A stretch of 45,202 nt of DNA from SVTX01 sp045658225 (GCA_045658225.1 JAZOUO010000064.1:1-45202), one strand, 5' to 3'; numbered from the stretch's first letter, positions 35,266 through 42,798 are shown. Notes: a model not told the origin generated them from the letters alone. Numbers and translations are program-made.

Positions 35266-35535
35266 CTAAATATTGAAAATTTTGTTTAATTTTTCTGCGG
35301 TTTTGTTAAAAAAACACATCTCTATTTCTTTAACACCGTCAGTTAAACGTATTCCTTTGCTAAATGGGAGGATAGTAGAGATGCGAGAAGCTATAGTTTT
35401 GTCAATTTCAAATCTTGCTACCGTTTGAAAAAGATACTTTACTATATATTCATTTTCGGTAATGATAAACTTGCCACCATTGGTAAACCACATCGAACCG
35501 GACTTCTGATAGTGGACAATTTTGAATTTTTCCAT
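35266..35535 (-). CDS. Small hypothetical protein, possible PH-like fold (cassette gene 1)
   Basis: 89 aa, no signal peptide or membrane helix. The alternating pattern GSMWFTNGGKFIITENEYIVKYLF...ARFEIDKTIASRI...GIRLTDGVKEIEMCFFNKTAEKLNKIF (strands and a final helix) resembles a small bacterial PH-like domain; this is a pattern judgement only. It starts behind AAAGGCGGTGG, one mismatch from the ideal AAAGGAGGTG, exactly like the two neighbouring cassette genes, and uses the same promoter block. Function unknown. Confidence 0.7.
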   Translation of the reverse strand: MEKFKIVHYQKSGSMWFTNGGKFIITENEYIVKYLFQTVARFEIDKTIASRISTILPFSKGIRLTDGVKEIEMCFFNKTAEKLNKIFNI

Positions 35536-35559
35536 AAATCCACCGCCTTTCTTGGATTT

Positions 35560-35588
35560 ATTATATCACAAAATATATTATATGTCAA
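35560..35588 (-). promoter_or_regulatory. Cassette promoter 1 (89-aa gene)
   Basis: On the minus strand, TTGACA (35583-35588), 17 bp, TATAAT (35560-35565), then AAATCC and AAAGGCGGTGG before ATG. Nearly identical to the promoter at 37283-37311. Confidence 0.85.
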
Positions 35589-35599
35589 TCCGTCGCAAT

Positions 35600-35678
35600 G
35601 CTCGAACCATGCGACCGCACATAACTTGCGGTGAAAGTTATATAGATGTCGTTGGTGTGAGAGTCTGGCAGGGAAGCA
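35600..35678 (+). repeat. tRNA-Asn-like repeat, copy B (inverted T-arm, hairpin, direct 3' half)
   Basis: GCTCGAACCATGCGACC (35600-35616) is a near copy of the complement of the tRNA-Asn T-arm. A 6-bp hairpin (35614-35632) follows, then a direct 3'-half-like piece beginning GTCGTTGGTG (35648-35678). A terminator follows at once. Confidence 0.7.
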
Positions 35679-35680
35679 CA

Positions 35681-35714
35681 ACAAAAGCCCAAGGCGATTG
35701 CCTTGGGCTTTTGT
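35681..35714. terminator. Repeated terminator, copy B
   Basis: 15-bp stem ACAAAAGCCCAAGGC with loop GATT. Copies C and D have the same loop and almost the same stem; TTTAAAAGTCAAAATGAC follows here and in copy C. It ends the LRR gene on the minus strand. Confidence 0.88.
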
Positions 35715-35725
35715 GTATTTAAAAG

Positions 35726-36616
35726 TCAAAATGACTCCTCTTTATATTTTTTCAACAGCTCGTTATAGGAGTTCAAATACCGTTCCTTCTGCTCCGCAGT
35801 ATGCATTACGCGCTTTCCTTTGCCATAGGGGAAAATATCTTCAGAATCCTCACAGTATATACCATATTCATCGGATAACTTGAACTTTTTCGCCTCAAAT
35901 TTCGCATAACTTTCTGTTGGAAAAAGGTTAGGCGAAATCCACAGATATTCAAGACTTGGTAAATTAATCAAATAATCAATATTATGGTCAACGGGCTCGG
36001 TAGCAGAAATAACGACTTCTTTTAGATTTCTAAGGGTTGAAATCGGTGTAAGGGATGCTATCTTATGAACAGCCGTATCTGAAACAGATGTATAGAATTG
36101 CAAACATTCTAAATTTGTGGCAGTTTCCAAGCCGGATAGAGACTTCAATTTTTTATTCATCCAAACGGTAAGCATTCTCAAATTTGGGTTTTTGGACATA
36201 TCCCAAAACTGTGCCATTCGTTGACCTTCAAAAACAACGAATTCAAGATCTGTAAATCGTTCTAACGGTGAAGCATCCAAAACCGCGCCGCAAATCACAA
36301 TTCCCTTTACGTAGGGAGCTATTCTTTTGCACACTTCTTCAAATTCCTCTTGTGTCCTTACCTTACGTAAAGTAACAAATTCTTGATTTTCAAAATTTAC
36401 ACTGAACTGATTTTTTCCATAGTAAAAACCTTGTCTTTCAGTACGAAATTCGCATTCTCGACAAGTTTTCTCTCCATCTAAAATGACGTCAAACCAAGAA
36501 TAATCGTCACAAATATTAACTCCCGAGCAGTTAATATTCTTCTTACTTTCCACATTGCAGGTTTGATAAAAATGCTCAAATAAATATTCGTCTGCTAATA
36601 AAGTTTTTTCCTTCAT
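35726..36616 (-). CDS. Leucine-rich-repeat-like protein (cassette gene 2)
   Basis: 296 aa, soluble, no signal peptide. An N-terminal region with several Cys (CSGVNICDDYSWF, CRECEFRTERQGFYYGKNQF) precedes irregular leucine-rich repeats at about 105-215, visible as LERFTDLEFVVFEG, NPNLRMLTVWMNKKLKSLSGLETATNLECLQFY, LRNLKEVVIS and LPSLEYLWIS. LRR domains bind proteins; no catalytic motif is seen. It stands alone between two repeated spacers with its own promoter and a GGCGG Shine-Dalgarno. It could be an immunity-like or protein-binding accessory factor, but nothing in the sequence proves that. Confidence 0.78.
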   Translation of the reverse strand: MKEKTLLADEYLFEHFYQTCNVESKKNINCSGVNICDDYSWFDVILDGEKTCRECEFRTERQGFYYGKNQFSVNFENQEFVTLRKVRTQEEFEEVCKRIAPYVKGIVICGAVLDASPLERFTDLEFVVFEGQRMAQFWDMSKNPNLRMLTVWMNKKLKSLSGLETATNLECLQFYTSVSDTAVHKIASLTPISTLRNLKEVVISATEPVDHNIDYLINLPSLEYLWISPNLFPTESYAKFEAKKFKLSDEYGIYCEDSEDIFPYGKGKRVMHTAEQKERYLNSYNELLKKYKEESF

Positions 36617-36639
36617 AGTATACCGCCTTCCCGAAAATA

Positions 36640-36668
36640 ATTATATCACAAACGCATCAGGCTGTCAA
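36640..36668 (-). promoter_or_regulatory. Cassette promoter 2 (LRR gene)
   Basis: On the minus strand, TTGACA (36663-36668), 17 bp, TATAAT (36640-36645), then GGAAGGCGGT before ATG. Its -35 overlaps the first bases of repeat C. Confidence 0.85.
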
Positions 36669-36692
36669 TGATGAGCACGGCGGGGGGAGACA
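36663..36692 (+). repeat. tRNA-Asn-like 3'-half repeat, copy C
   Basis: Contains TGATGAGCAC and GGGGGAGACA, matching copy D2 at about 22 of 30 positions. The shared TGATGAGCAC, absent from tRNA-Asn itself, shows that copies C and D2 share descent. Confidence 0.6.
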
Positions 36693-36694
36693 CA

Positions 36695-36728
36695 ACAAAA
36701 GCCCGAGGCGATTGCCTCGGGCTTTTGT
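36695..36728. terminator. Repeated terminator, copy C
   Basis: 15-bp stem ACAAAAGCCCGAGGC with loop GATT, followed by the conserved tract TTTAAAAGTCAAAATGAC. Ends the 166-aa gene on the minus strand. Confidence 0.88.
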
Positions 36729-36757
36729 GTATTTAAAAGTCAAAATGACACAACTCT

Positions 36758-37258
36758 TTATTTTTTGTTATATTCTTTGATTGAACAACGTTTCGCAATT
36801 TTTATAATTCTATTAAATCCCACGATTGCATTGTCAAACGAAATTAACAGTTTCTTATTCTCATCGTAAAGTTTTATAGAATTATTCTTACCAATCCTGA
36901 TTTTTCTATATTTGACGTCACTCCATAAAATTTCTTTTTTCCTTTTTATAAAAAGAATAAAATATTCTTCTATCAGAACAGTCTTATTCACAACGCAACG
37001 ATATGAAAGTATTGATGGCAAAACGAGCAATGCTGCTATACCAATTACCAAAAATATAATTCCTACATCTTCGTGCCAAATAAATGTGTTCGGTATTCCG
37101 ACGGCCAAGCTGACAAATGAAGTTATGGATAACGCTATTTTATAGGCCTTACCCATTTTTGCGATAAATTCACCTTTTGGAAGATCAAACTCTTCGCTTG
37201 CAACAGATGCTTCTAAATAATCAGACATTGCTCTTCCAAGACCCGGCATATAGCCCAT
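36758..37258 (-). CDS. Hypothetical membrane protein with PH-like tail (cassette gene 3)
   Basis: 166 aa. Two adjacent hydrophobic helices at about 39-58 and 65-85 are followed by a beta-rich C-terminal part (CVVNKTVLIEEYFILFIKRKKEILWSDVKYRKIRIGKNNSIKLYDENKKLLISFDNA) ending in a helix, the usual look of a bacterial PH-like domain after a membrane hairpin. The shared motif logic with the 89-aa cassette gene is weak. ATG follows AAAGGCGGTGA. I do not recognise a named family with confidence; function unknown. Confidence 0.72.
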   Translation of the reverse strand: MGYMPGLGRAMSDYLEASVASEEFDLPKGEFIAKMGKAYKIALSITSFVSLAVGIPNTFIWHEDVGIIFLVIGIAALLVLPSILSYRCVVNKTVLIEEYFILFIKRKKEILWSDVKYRKIRIGKNNSIKLYDENKKLLISFDNAIVGFNRIIKIAKRCSIKEYNKK

Positions 37259-37282
37259 ATTCTCACCGCCTTTCTTTGATTT

Positions 37283-37311
37283 ATTATATCACACACGCTA
37301 TACGGTGTCAA
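37283..37311 (-). promoter_or_regulatory. Cassette promoter 3 (166-aa gene)
   Basis: On the minus strand, TTGACA (37306-37311), 17 bp, TATAAT (37283-37288), then AAATC and AAAGGCGGTGA before ATG. Confidence 0.85.
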
Positions 37312-37316
37312 GTTAA

Positions 37317-37390
37317 TTGAACCAGCAACATTTCACCGAGGGCAAGCCCTTGGTTATGGGTCTCTGGTGTTCGAGTCCGGCAGAGAGGTA
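37317..37390 (+). repeat. tRNA-like repeat, copy D1
   Basis: An inverted T-arm-like TTGAACCAGCAACA (37317-37330), a 9-bp hairpin ACCGAGGGC-AA-GCCCTTGGT, then a direct 3'-half-like piece with a TTCGAGTCC T-loop (37356-37390). The order is as in copies B and D2, but more decayed. Confidence 0.6.
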
Positions 37391-37415
37391 CAAAAGTGAT
37401 TGCCGTTGTTTGTTA

Positions 37416-37488
37416 GTCGAACCAACGACCTTTTACAAAGCTTCGCTTTGTGATGGGGTGTTGGTGATGAGCACAAGAGGGGGAGCCA
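37416..37488 (+). repeat. tRNA-Asn-like repeat, copy D2 (best preserved)
   Basis: TCGAACCAACGACC (37417-37430) is an exact 14-base match to the tRNA-Asn gene at 44272-44285 on this strand. After a 7-bp hairpin, 37453-37488 matches the tRNA-Asn 3' half in opposite orientation at about 31 of 37 positions, ending exactly in AGGGGGAGCCA. Confidence 0.8.
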
Positions 37489-37490
37489 AA

Positions 37491-37523
37491 AACAAAGCCC
37501 GAGGCGATTGCCTCGGGCTTGTT
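37491..37523. terminator. Repeated terminator, copy D
   Basis: Stem AACAA(A)GCCCGAGGC/GCCTCGGGCTTGTT with loop GATT. It is extended outward by GGGGAGCCA at left and TGGCTCCCC at right. It ends the AAA gene on the minus strand. Confidence 0.85.
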
Positions 37524-37524
37524 C

Positions 37525-37549
37525 TGGCTCCCCACAACAATTTCGAACC
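37525..37549 (-). repeat. tRNA-Asn 3'-end-like sequence D3, same orientation as the tRNA gene
   Basis: TGGCTCCCC, eight variable bases, TTCGAACC. The tRNA-Asn gene has TGGCTCCCC, eight bases, CTCGAACC (44254-44278), the same length and spacing. It abuts the stop codon of the AAA gene. Confidence 0.7.
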
Positions 37550-37550
37550 T

Positions 37551-39554
37551 TTAGCAAAAGCCAATTTTTCTTGGTTCCTTCATTTTATTCGCTGATGATA
37601 TAACAATATCGTCAGCTATAATAGTCGAAATCTCTCTATCACTAATGGTATCAAGATCAAATTCCATAAGGCGAGACGCTTGATTCATTTTGGCTTGCTC
37701 AAATACATTACGAACATAACGACCATTGCCGAAATCCCCTTGCAATCTTGCAGTATCAAATAAGATTTTCAATTTATCTATCGCACCATCGTCGATACGC
37801 ATACCCTTAGCGCGCCCAATGTGCTGAGCAATTTCACAAAGTTCTGTGGTACTATAATCTGAAAACGGCACGTGAAATGCGATTCGGGAGCGAAATCCGG
37901 GATTCTTTTGTAAAAAGCCTTCCATCTTGTCGGGATATCCCGCAAATATCACAACGACATCTTCGCGGTGATTTTCCATTTCTTGAACGATAGTGTTGAT
38001 TGCCTCGTCCCCATATGAGCCATCGCGGTCATCTACAAGCGAATAGGCCTCGTCTATAAACAAAACGCCGCCCTTTGCCGCTTTAAATTTCGCTTGAACC
38101 GTTGGAGCTGTCCAGCCTACATACTTACCAACAAGATCGCCGCGTCCGACCTCAACAAGATGCCCTTTGGAAAGCAGACCGTTCTCGCGCATGATACGCG
38201 CAAACAATCTTGCTACCGTTGTCTTTGCCGTACCGGGATTACCTGTAAAGATCATATGCATCGCGGGGTGATCCTCCTTGAACCCTCTCGTTTGATATAT
38301 CTTTTGCATTTTATAATAATTCAAAGCTTTCTTGATAACACTCTTAGCTTCATCCAAACCAATCATTTCGTTAAGCTCGTCGTAAGCAGAACCCTTGGGC
38401 TTTGCCTTGACAACTTCACATTCAACGGCTGAGATTTCTTTATACTGTGGATACACCGAAGATTTAAGTTTGTTATTATACCACTCTTCAAATAAACCTT
38501 TCAATTCAGTGGCAAGATACATCTTGTCTGGTTCAAGTCTTACAAAAAGCTTTTTGTCGGCACGGATATGTTTCTTTTTGGCTAACATCTTAAGGTATTC
38601 CATAGCCCGATCACTCTGAACTAAATCTTCTTTCAATTCCACAAGTGAAATCGTTCCGAGATTTTCAAAGAAATGAATTTTTGCTTTGGTGCACTCTCTT
38701 GGGAGACAGAATATAGTAAGAACTTCGTTACGATATTTCTTTGCTGCCTCGCACAGTGTTGCAATCATTTCAACTTCCTCAGACACAACATCTTCGCTGC
38801 CAAAATTCTCATCCACCACATATCTTACCACGACAGCACCACCTGCACAGGTCTTATATAGCGCATCATATGACATAAGCGAAAAGCTTTCTCCGGGTCT
38901 GATATCCAAAAAGGTATAGCGTTTGCTTTCAATACGCCCGTTGGCATACAAGGCATCAAGTACCGTCTTGTACACTTCTCGCCTCGTATCACGGTCGTCG
39001 GTCTCTACCATATAATGCACCGGATGTCCGCTTACTTTCATTTGTGCTTTTCCCGCATAGATGCGTTCAAGTTCAGGAATCAGTGTGTCATTCATAAGAT
39101 GCTTTTCGGCTGTGACTATTAACTCGTCTTTTTTGCAGTTATCAACAATGTTCTCTCCAAACTCAATGCTATGCCGACCGTCTATCTTGTCAAGGTTGAA
39201 TTTTTCAAGTACCGCATCATCGTCGTCAATATAGTCTGATCGATAGGAGGTCCTCAAAAGCGACTTGAGTGTGTTGAATGTTATTTCTGTGGTGGTGACA
39301 TCTCTAAGAGGAAGGCCTACAAAGCGCAAAAATTTTGAAAGGTCAGTCAAAAGCTTTTTAGCACTATCTGTAATCAGTCCGACATTTACTACCGAATCTG
39401 ATGAATCTACAACAAAATAATAAGAATTCTTGTCATTCTGCAAATTAAAGTTCTCGCTTTTGATACAAATATCCCGAGCGATTTCTCGAGTTTCCTTATG
39501 CTCGTCCTTGCTCTCCCCCACAATCAAAATGCCTTGAATCTTGTAAAATAACAT
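37551..39554 (-). CDS. AAA+ ATPase of the CbxX/SpoVK type with a degenerate first module
   Basis: 667 aa. The C-terminal AAA+ module (about 393-650) is complete: Walker A GNPGTAKT (438-445), Walker B GVLFIDEA (496-503), sensor region VVVIFAGY (533-540) and arginine finger FRSR (554-557), all as in CbxX/SpoVK/EccA ATPases. Residues about 175-370 look like a second, degenerate AAA fold with no P-loop (HYMVETDDRDTRREVYKTVLDAL...VLTIFCLPREC). The N-terminal 170 residues are unrecognised. It would remodel a protein partner as a hexamer. It sits with two nuclease-like genes and a WYL regulator. GGGAGG precedes ATG. Confidence 0.9.
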   Translation of the reverse strand: MLFYKIQGILIVGESKDEHKETREIARDICIKSENFNLQNDKNSYYFVVDSSDSVVNVGLITDSAKKLLTDLSKFLRFVGLPLRDVTTTEITFNTLKSLLRTSYRSDYIDDDDAVLEKFNLDKIDGRHSIEFGENIVDNCKKDELIVTAEKHLMNDTLIPELERIYAGKAQMKVSGHPVHYMVETDDRDTRREVYKTVLDALYANGRIESKRYTFLDIRPGESFSLMSYDALYKTCAGGAVVVRYVVDENFGSEDVVSEEVEMIATLCEAAKKYRNEVLTIFCLPRECTKAKIHFFENLGTISLVELKEDLVQSDRAMEYLKMLAKKKHIRADKKLFVRLEPDKMYLATELKGLFEEWYNNKLKSSVYPQYKEISAVECEVVKAKPKGSAYDELNEMIGLDEAKSVIKKALNYYKMQKIYQTRGFKEDHPAMHMIFTGNPGTAKTTVARLFARIMRENGLLSKGHLVEVGRGDLVGKYVGWTAPTVQAKFKAAKGGVLFIDEAYSLVDDRDGSYGDEAINTIVQEMENHREDVVVIFAGYPDKMEGFLQKNPGFRSRIAFHVPFSDYSTTELCEIAQHIGRAKGMRIDDGAIDKLKILFDTARLQGDFGNGRYVRNVFEQAKMNQASRLMEFDLDTISDREISTIIADDIVISSANKMKEPRKIGFC

Positions 39555-39587
39555 TTAGACGTCCTCCCGATCTTCTTTATTGTAATC

Positions 39588-39596
39588 ATTATACCA
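39588..39596 (-). promoter_or_regulatory. Extended -10 promoter of the AAA gene
   Basis: On the minus strand, TGGTATAAT; no good -35 is visible. Located 34 bp before the start codon. Confidence 0.5.
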
Positions 39597-39635
39597 GAAG
39601 TTATGTCCTTAAAATGGTACGCGACTTTGCAAAAA

Positions 39636-39665
39636 GAAAAGGAACCGCCGAAACGGTTCCTTTTC
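39636..39665 (-). terminator. Terminator after the PD-(D/E)XK-like gene
   Basis: 12-bp stem GAAAAGGAACCG/CGGTTCCTTTTC with a 6-nt loop and a T run on the minus strand. It separates this gene from the AAA gene. Confidence 0.85.
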
Positions 39666-39672
39666 ATATATT

Positions 39673-40626
39673 TTATTCAAATGATTTATAAATTTTTTTA
39701 TCCATTGTTCCGGCACTAATGTTTGATGTGTTCCCATGAGTGTGCAACTTAAATCCTTCTTTGCAAAGATTATTACAAAGCTCTTGAAATTCCGGAGAAG
39801 CCTTGTCTCTATATCTACTTTCAAAGTCGTTACAACCTACAATCAGCAAACCAAGCAAAGGTACTTCATCCGACGTCTCCTCCATTTCTTCGATTTTACT
39901 GTTTGCAATCTCGTTGTAATATTGAATAACTTTATTATACTGCTTTTTGATATGGACGGCTTGATCTGTAAGTATCGTTCTATAACTTCTCATCTGTTCC
40001 ATTATTTCTGCTTCTTGAGCGTTTTGAGGGTATAGCCGTGCATCCGAAATTCGCTTAACCTCTACAAAGATAAGTTTTTTTGTTTTTTTATTATATAGAA
40101 CAACATCTATTCTGTTTGCTTCGATCTTATTCGTATCAATATTTCGTCCAGCGAATTCAGCTTCAATATCCAATAAAACCACATTACTATTGTTGCTATT
40201 CACCATAGGTGAAAATCTATAAAAAGGCGATACACTCAAAGATTCAGGGGCTTCCTCTTTTTCCAAATTATCAAGAATCTCCGGAAGCGTTGCAGTAAAA
40301 TCACAAGTGTTATTAGTGGCTCTAATATATTGTGCTTCATAATAAGGCTTTTTCTTTGATTTTCTCAATGTAGCGGAGCGCAACACCGGCAAAAAATTGT
40401 TAAATATGGTGGGAGAGTAATTGGGCAATGTATTGCTGCCATCTGTTGCTTTTAGAAGCATATTACACAAGCGACGCCCTTTGTAATAAATCGTGGCATT
40501 ATTATTTCTAAAAGCAAAAAACGCCTTGCCTTCTTGTATAAGCTCGCAATTTACTGTTTTCAAAAAACTATCTTGCTCTATTCGTGCTTTCAAGTCACTT
40601 AGATTATCGATTTTTCTTATAAACAT
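39673..40626 (-). CDS. Predicted PD-(D/E)XK-fold nuclease-like protein
   Basis: 317 aa from the Met at 40626 (MFIRKIDNL), 7 nt after GGAG; a Met two codons earlier would touch the ribosome site. The segment LLDIEAEFAGR...NRIDVVLYNKKTKKLIFVEVKR has the helix Glu, strand Asp and E-x-K arrangement of PD-(D/E)XK nucleases (Asp174, Glu189, Lys191 in this numbering). The rest is unrecognised. Restriction-like or repair nucleases use this site to cleave DNA with Mg2+. With the AAA and WYL neighbours a defence role is plausible; nuclease activity is inferred from the motif only. Confidence 0.75.
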   Translation of the reverse strand: MFIRKIDNLSDLKARIEQDSFLKTVNCELIQEGKAFFAFRNNNATIYYKGRRLCNMLLKATDGSNTLPNYSPTIFNNFLPVLRSATLRKSKKKPYYEAQYIRATNNTCDFTATLPEILDNLEKEEAPESLSVSPFYRFSPMVNSNNSNVVLLDIEAEFAGRNIDTNKIEANRIDVVLYNKKTKKLIFVEVKRISDARLYPQNAQEAEIMEQMRSYRTILTDQAVHIKKQYNKVIQYYNEIANSKIEEMEETSDEVPLLGLLIVGCNDFESRYRDKASPEFQELCNNLCKEGFKLHTHGNTSNISAGTMDKKIYKSFE

Positions 40627-40654
40627 AATCATTCTCCTTTTACTGTAATAAATC

Positions 40655-40683
40655 TATATACGATTTGGCTTCCTAAAAATCAA
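40655..40683 (-). promoter_or_regulatory. Possible promoter of the nuclease-like gene
   Basis: On the minus strand, TTGATT (40678-40683), 17 bp, TATATA (40655-40660), in the 95-bp gap after the WYL gene. Confidence 0.45.
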
Positions 40684-40721
40684 CTCCAAAACGAAGCTTT
40701 CACAAAAAGTTTTAATTTATA

Positions 40722-41708
40722 TCAATTATACTTTCCAATTCCGTTATTCAACGATTCACGAATCCGCTCTCTCAAATGCTGCGGCGCCGTAACCTCAACG
40801 TAGTTCAAATATTGCATCGCCCAATGCTCCATAGCGTTGGGGCTTGCAACGAGAGATACTTTTATTGTTCCTTCTTGATCTGTTATTTTAGAGATACTGA
40901 TATCCTTGCCAAACCAATCGTATATATGGTCGATAATATATTCGTCTGCAATAAATTCAATCCGTTCAGGCTTATCGGTATACATATATGGCATCGTGGT
41001 TGCTATCTGCTTAAAATTAATGCCGTTTTCGTATCCAGCAACCGTGTTCAGCGGTGTTGCCAGCTTGTCGTAAATCCGCATATTGGTGATTCTGTCAAGC
41101 CTGTGGAACACCATATTGCCCCAATAATCGCTATATCCCATCAAATAATATTTTTGATTATGCAGAATAAGCTGATAAGGACTAACACGTTGAAATGAAG
41201 ATCTTTGTAAGTTACCTTCAATATCATATTTGTTATAATCAAATTGAATCTGTTTACCTTCTTCAATCGCACTGTCAATGACCTCAATATTGTAGAACAC
41301 CGATTGGTTTTCGGTCTTACTCCAATCATTAACAGAATAGACGTTTTTGATATGCGAACGGAAATACTTGTTGGAAAGCTTTGAGAGCTTTTCGATCAAG
41401 TCGGCAGAGTGGTGCGCTGTGATATGTTTGCTCTGCAACACACCATCTATCAAAAGCTTAAGCTCTGAATCCTCAAAATCTCGGGTTTCGATGTATGTAC
41501 CGGCTCTACGTGATTCAATGTCGACACCCGCTTCCTTCAAAAGTGAGATGTTGCGGCCTATAGCCTTACGTTCAATGACAATACCGTAATTATTTTCAAG
41601 ATGCGCAGCAATATCATCCTGTGTAAGCGGATGGTCATAGTCGCTGTATTGGTGCAAGATCTGCCATATTCTGATCAGTGCTAATTTCTTAGGTTCAAAG
41701 CTTTCCAT
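40722..41708 (-). CDS. WYL-domain transcriptional regulator
   Basis: 328 aa. N-terminal winged helix (about 10-65: IRIWQILHQYSDYDHPLTQDDIAAHLENNYGI) and a WYL domain at about 145-220 (IQFDYNKYDIEGNLQRSSFQRVSPYQLILHNQKYYLMGYSD), then a C-terminal WCX-like extension. WYL proteins bind nucleic acid or nucleotide ligands and commonly regulate phage-defence loci (for example BrxR and CapW). The gene is 12 bp after the first gene of the locus and is probably co-transcribed. Autoregulation of the upstream promoter is likely but unproven. Confidence 0.9.
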   Translation of the reverse strand: MESFEPKKLALIRIWQILHQYSDYDHPLTQDDIAAHLENNYGIVIERKAIGRNISLLKEAGVDIESRRAGTYIETRDFEDSELKLLIDGVLQSKHITAHHSADLIEKLSKLSNKYFRSHIKNVYSVNDWSKTENQSVFYNIEVIDSAIEEGKQIQFDYNKYDIEGNLQRSSFQRVSPYQLILHNQKYYLMGYSDYWGNMVFHRLDRITNMRIYDKLATPLNTVAGYENGINFKQIATTMPYMYTDKPERIEFIADEYIIDHIYDWFGKDISISKITDQEGTIKVSLVASPNAMEHWAMQYLNYVEVTAPQHLRERIRESLNNGIGKYN

Positions 41709-41720
41709 TCTTTTGCTCCT

Positions 41721-42701
41721 TTATGAGTAGTATCGCTTCAAATATTCTCTTTTATCATCGCTCATATCAAGTGAGTTTGCAAAATCCTTCGCGGATATGT
41801 ATTCGATTCGAATACCTGCGTTACAATTATTATCAAATACCCACGGGATCTCACAATGCTTCATCGTATCACGGAAAATCTGCGCTTCGATGCGTTCTTC
41901 ATTCAATGCCTTTTCATACTCAACTCGTGTTTTCTCATCCTCAATAAGCTCTGCCGGAAATTCATTGACAACGTTTGCTAAGATGATATTATTGTACTTT
42001 CCCGCCATAGAACGATTACAGTCAAACTCGTTAACCGAATCCTTTGTAAGGAATGAGGTATAATTGTAAATGGCAAGAAGATGTTTAAACATCTGCCAGG
42101 CATCGTAGCGCTTAAAAGCTTCTTGTTCTATAACCTTCGCCCATCTGACGAAAAATTCAAAAGCATCCTTGGGGAAGTTTACCGCAGTTTCATCGGCCTT
42201 AAAGCAATATTTATCCGTAAAATACGTGCGAGATATGCTTGACGGCTCACCAAGCCATTCCAAAGTTTTCATTTCACAAAAAATTGCGGTTTTATGAGCC
42301 TCATCGCTTAAAAAGGCGTCTAAATGCGCGGGGCTATTGCCACAAGCAATGGTATGCATCTGTTTTTCATATTCAATGTCATATACCCCATAAGGCAAAA
42401 CGCCATCTTTCGGAATATCAATATAATCATTTCCAAGCAGATTGAATGTCATTGCGGAGGAAGAAACGATACTTGCCATCTTTGCAGGAGTAGTATAAGT
42501 CACTCCATTTCTTGTGATGGTTTGCGGCTTGGTTTCGGCGCCCTTGCCCCGTGCATATGCTCGTTCAGCTTCCTTCCCCATAGTGCAATATAGGTTGTCA
42601 GCATAATCTTTGTAATAAAAAGCATACTTCGGATTTTGTAATTCGGCGGAAATGGGATGATTTTTCAAAATCTGATTTGTAACTTTGTCTCTGAGTGTCA
42701 T
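41721..42701 (-). CDS. Predicted PD-(D/E)XK restriction-endonuclease-like protein
   Basis: 326 aa; AGGAG precedes ATG. HLDAFLSDEAHKTAIFCEMKTLEW places Asp128, Glu143 and Lys145 in the Asp...E-x-K pattern of the PD-(D/E)XK fold, with Glu110 as a possible helix acid. Downstream, RYDAWQMFKHLLAIYNY resembles the PGN_0703-type restriction-endonuclease-like family as I remember it, but I cannot verify that here. It is the first gene of the putative defence locus, upstream of the WYL regulator. If it is a nuclease, its partner or specificity factor is not obvious. Confidence 0.68.
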   Translation of the reverse strand: MTLRDKVTNQILKNHPISAELQNPKYAFYYKDYADNLYCTMGKEAERAYARGKGAETKPQTITRNGVTYTTPAKMASIVSSSAMTFNLLGNDYIDIPKDGVLPYGVYDIEYEKQMHTIACGNSPAHLDAFLSDEAHKTAIFCEMKTLEWLGEPSSISRTYFTDKYCFKADETAVNFPKDAFEFFVRWAKVIEQEAFKRYDAWQMFKHLLAIYNYTSFLTKDSVNEFDCNRSMAGKYNNIILANVVNEFPAELIEDEKTRVEYEKALNEERIEAQIFRDTMKHCEIPWVFDNNCNAGIRIEYISAKDFANSLDMSDDKREYLKRYYS

Positions 42702-42769
42702 AATTATTCTCCTAAATCTTTCGTTTTTCTAATTATATCACGCCATACCCGACATTTTTGGTACATAAC

Positions 42770-42798
42770 ATTATAACACAGAATGAAATTCTTTTCAA
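42770..42798 (-). promoter_or_regulatory. Promoter of the putative defence operon
   Basis: On the minus strand, TTGAAA (42793-42798), 17 bp, TATAAT (42770-42775). A second TATAAT lies at 42732-42737 without a good -35. Confidence 0.6.
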
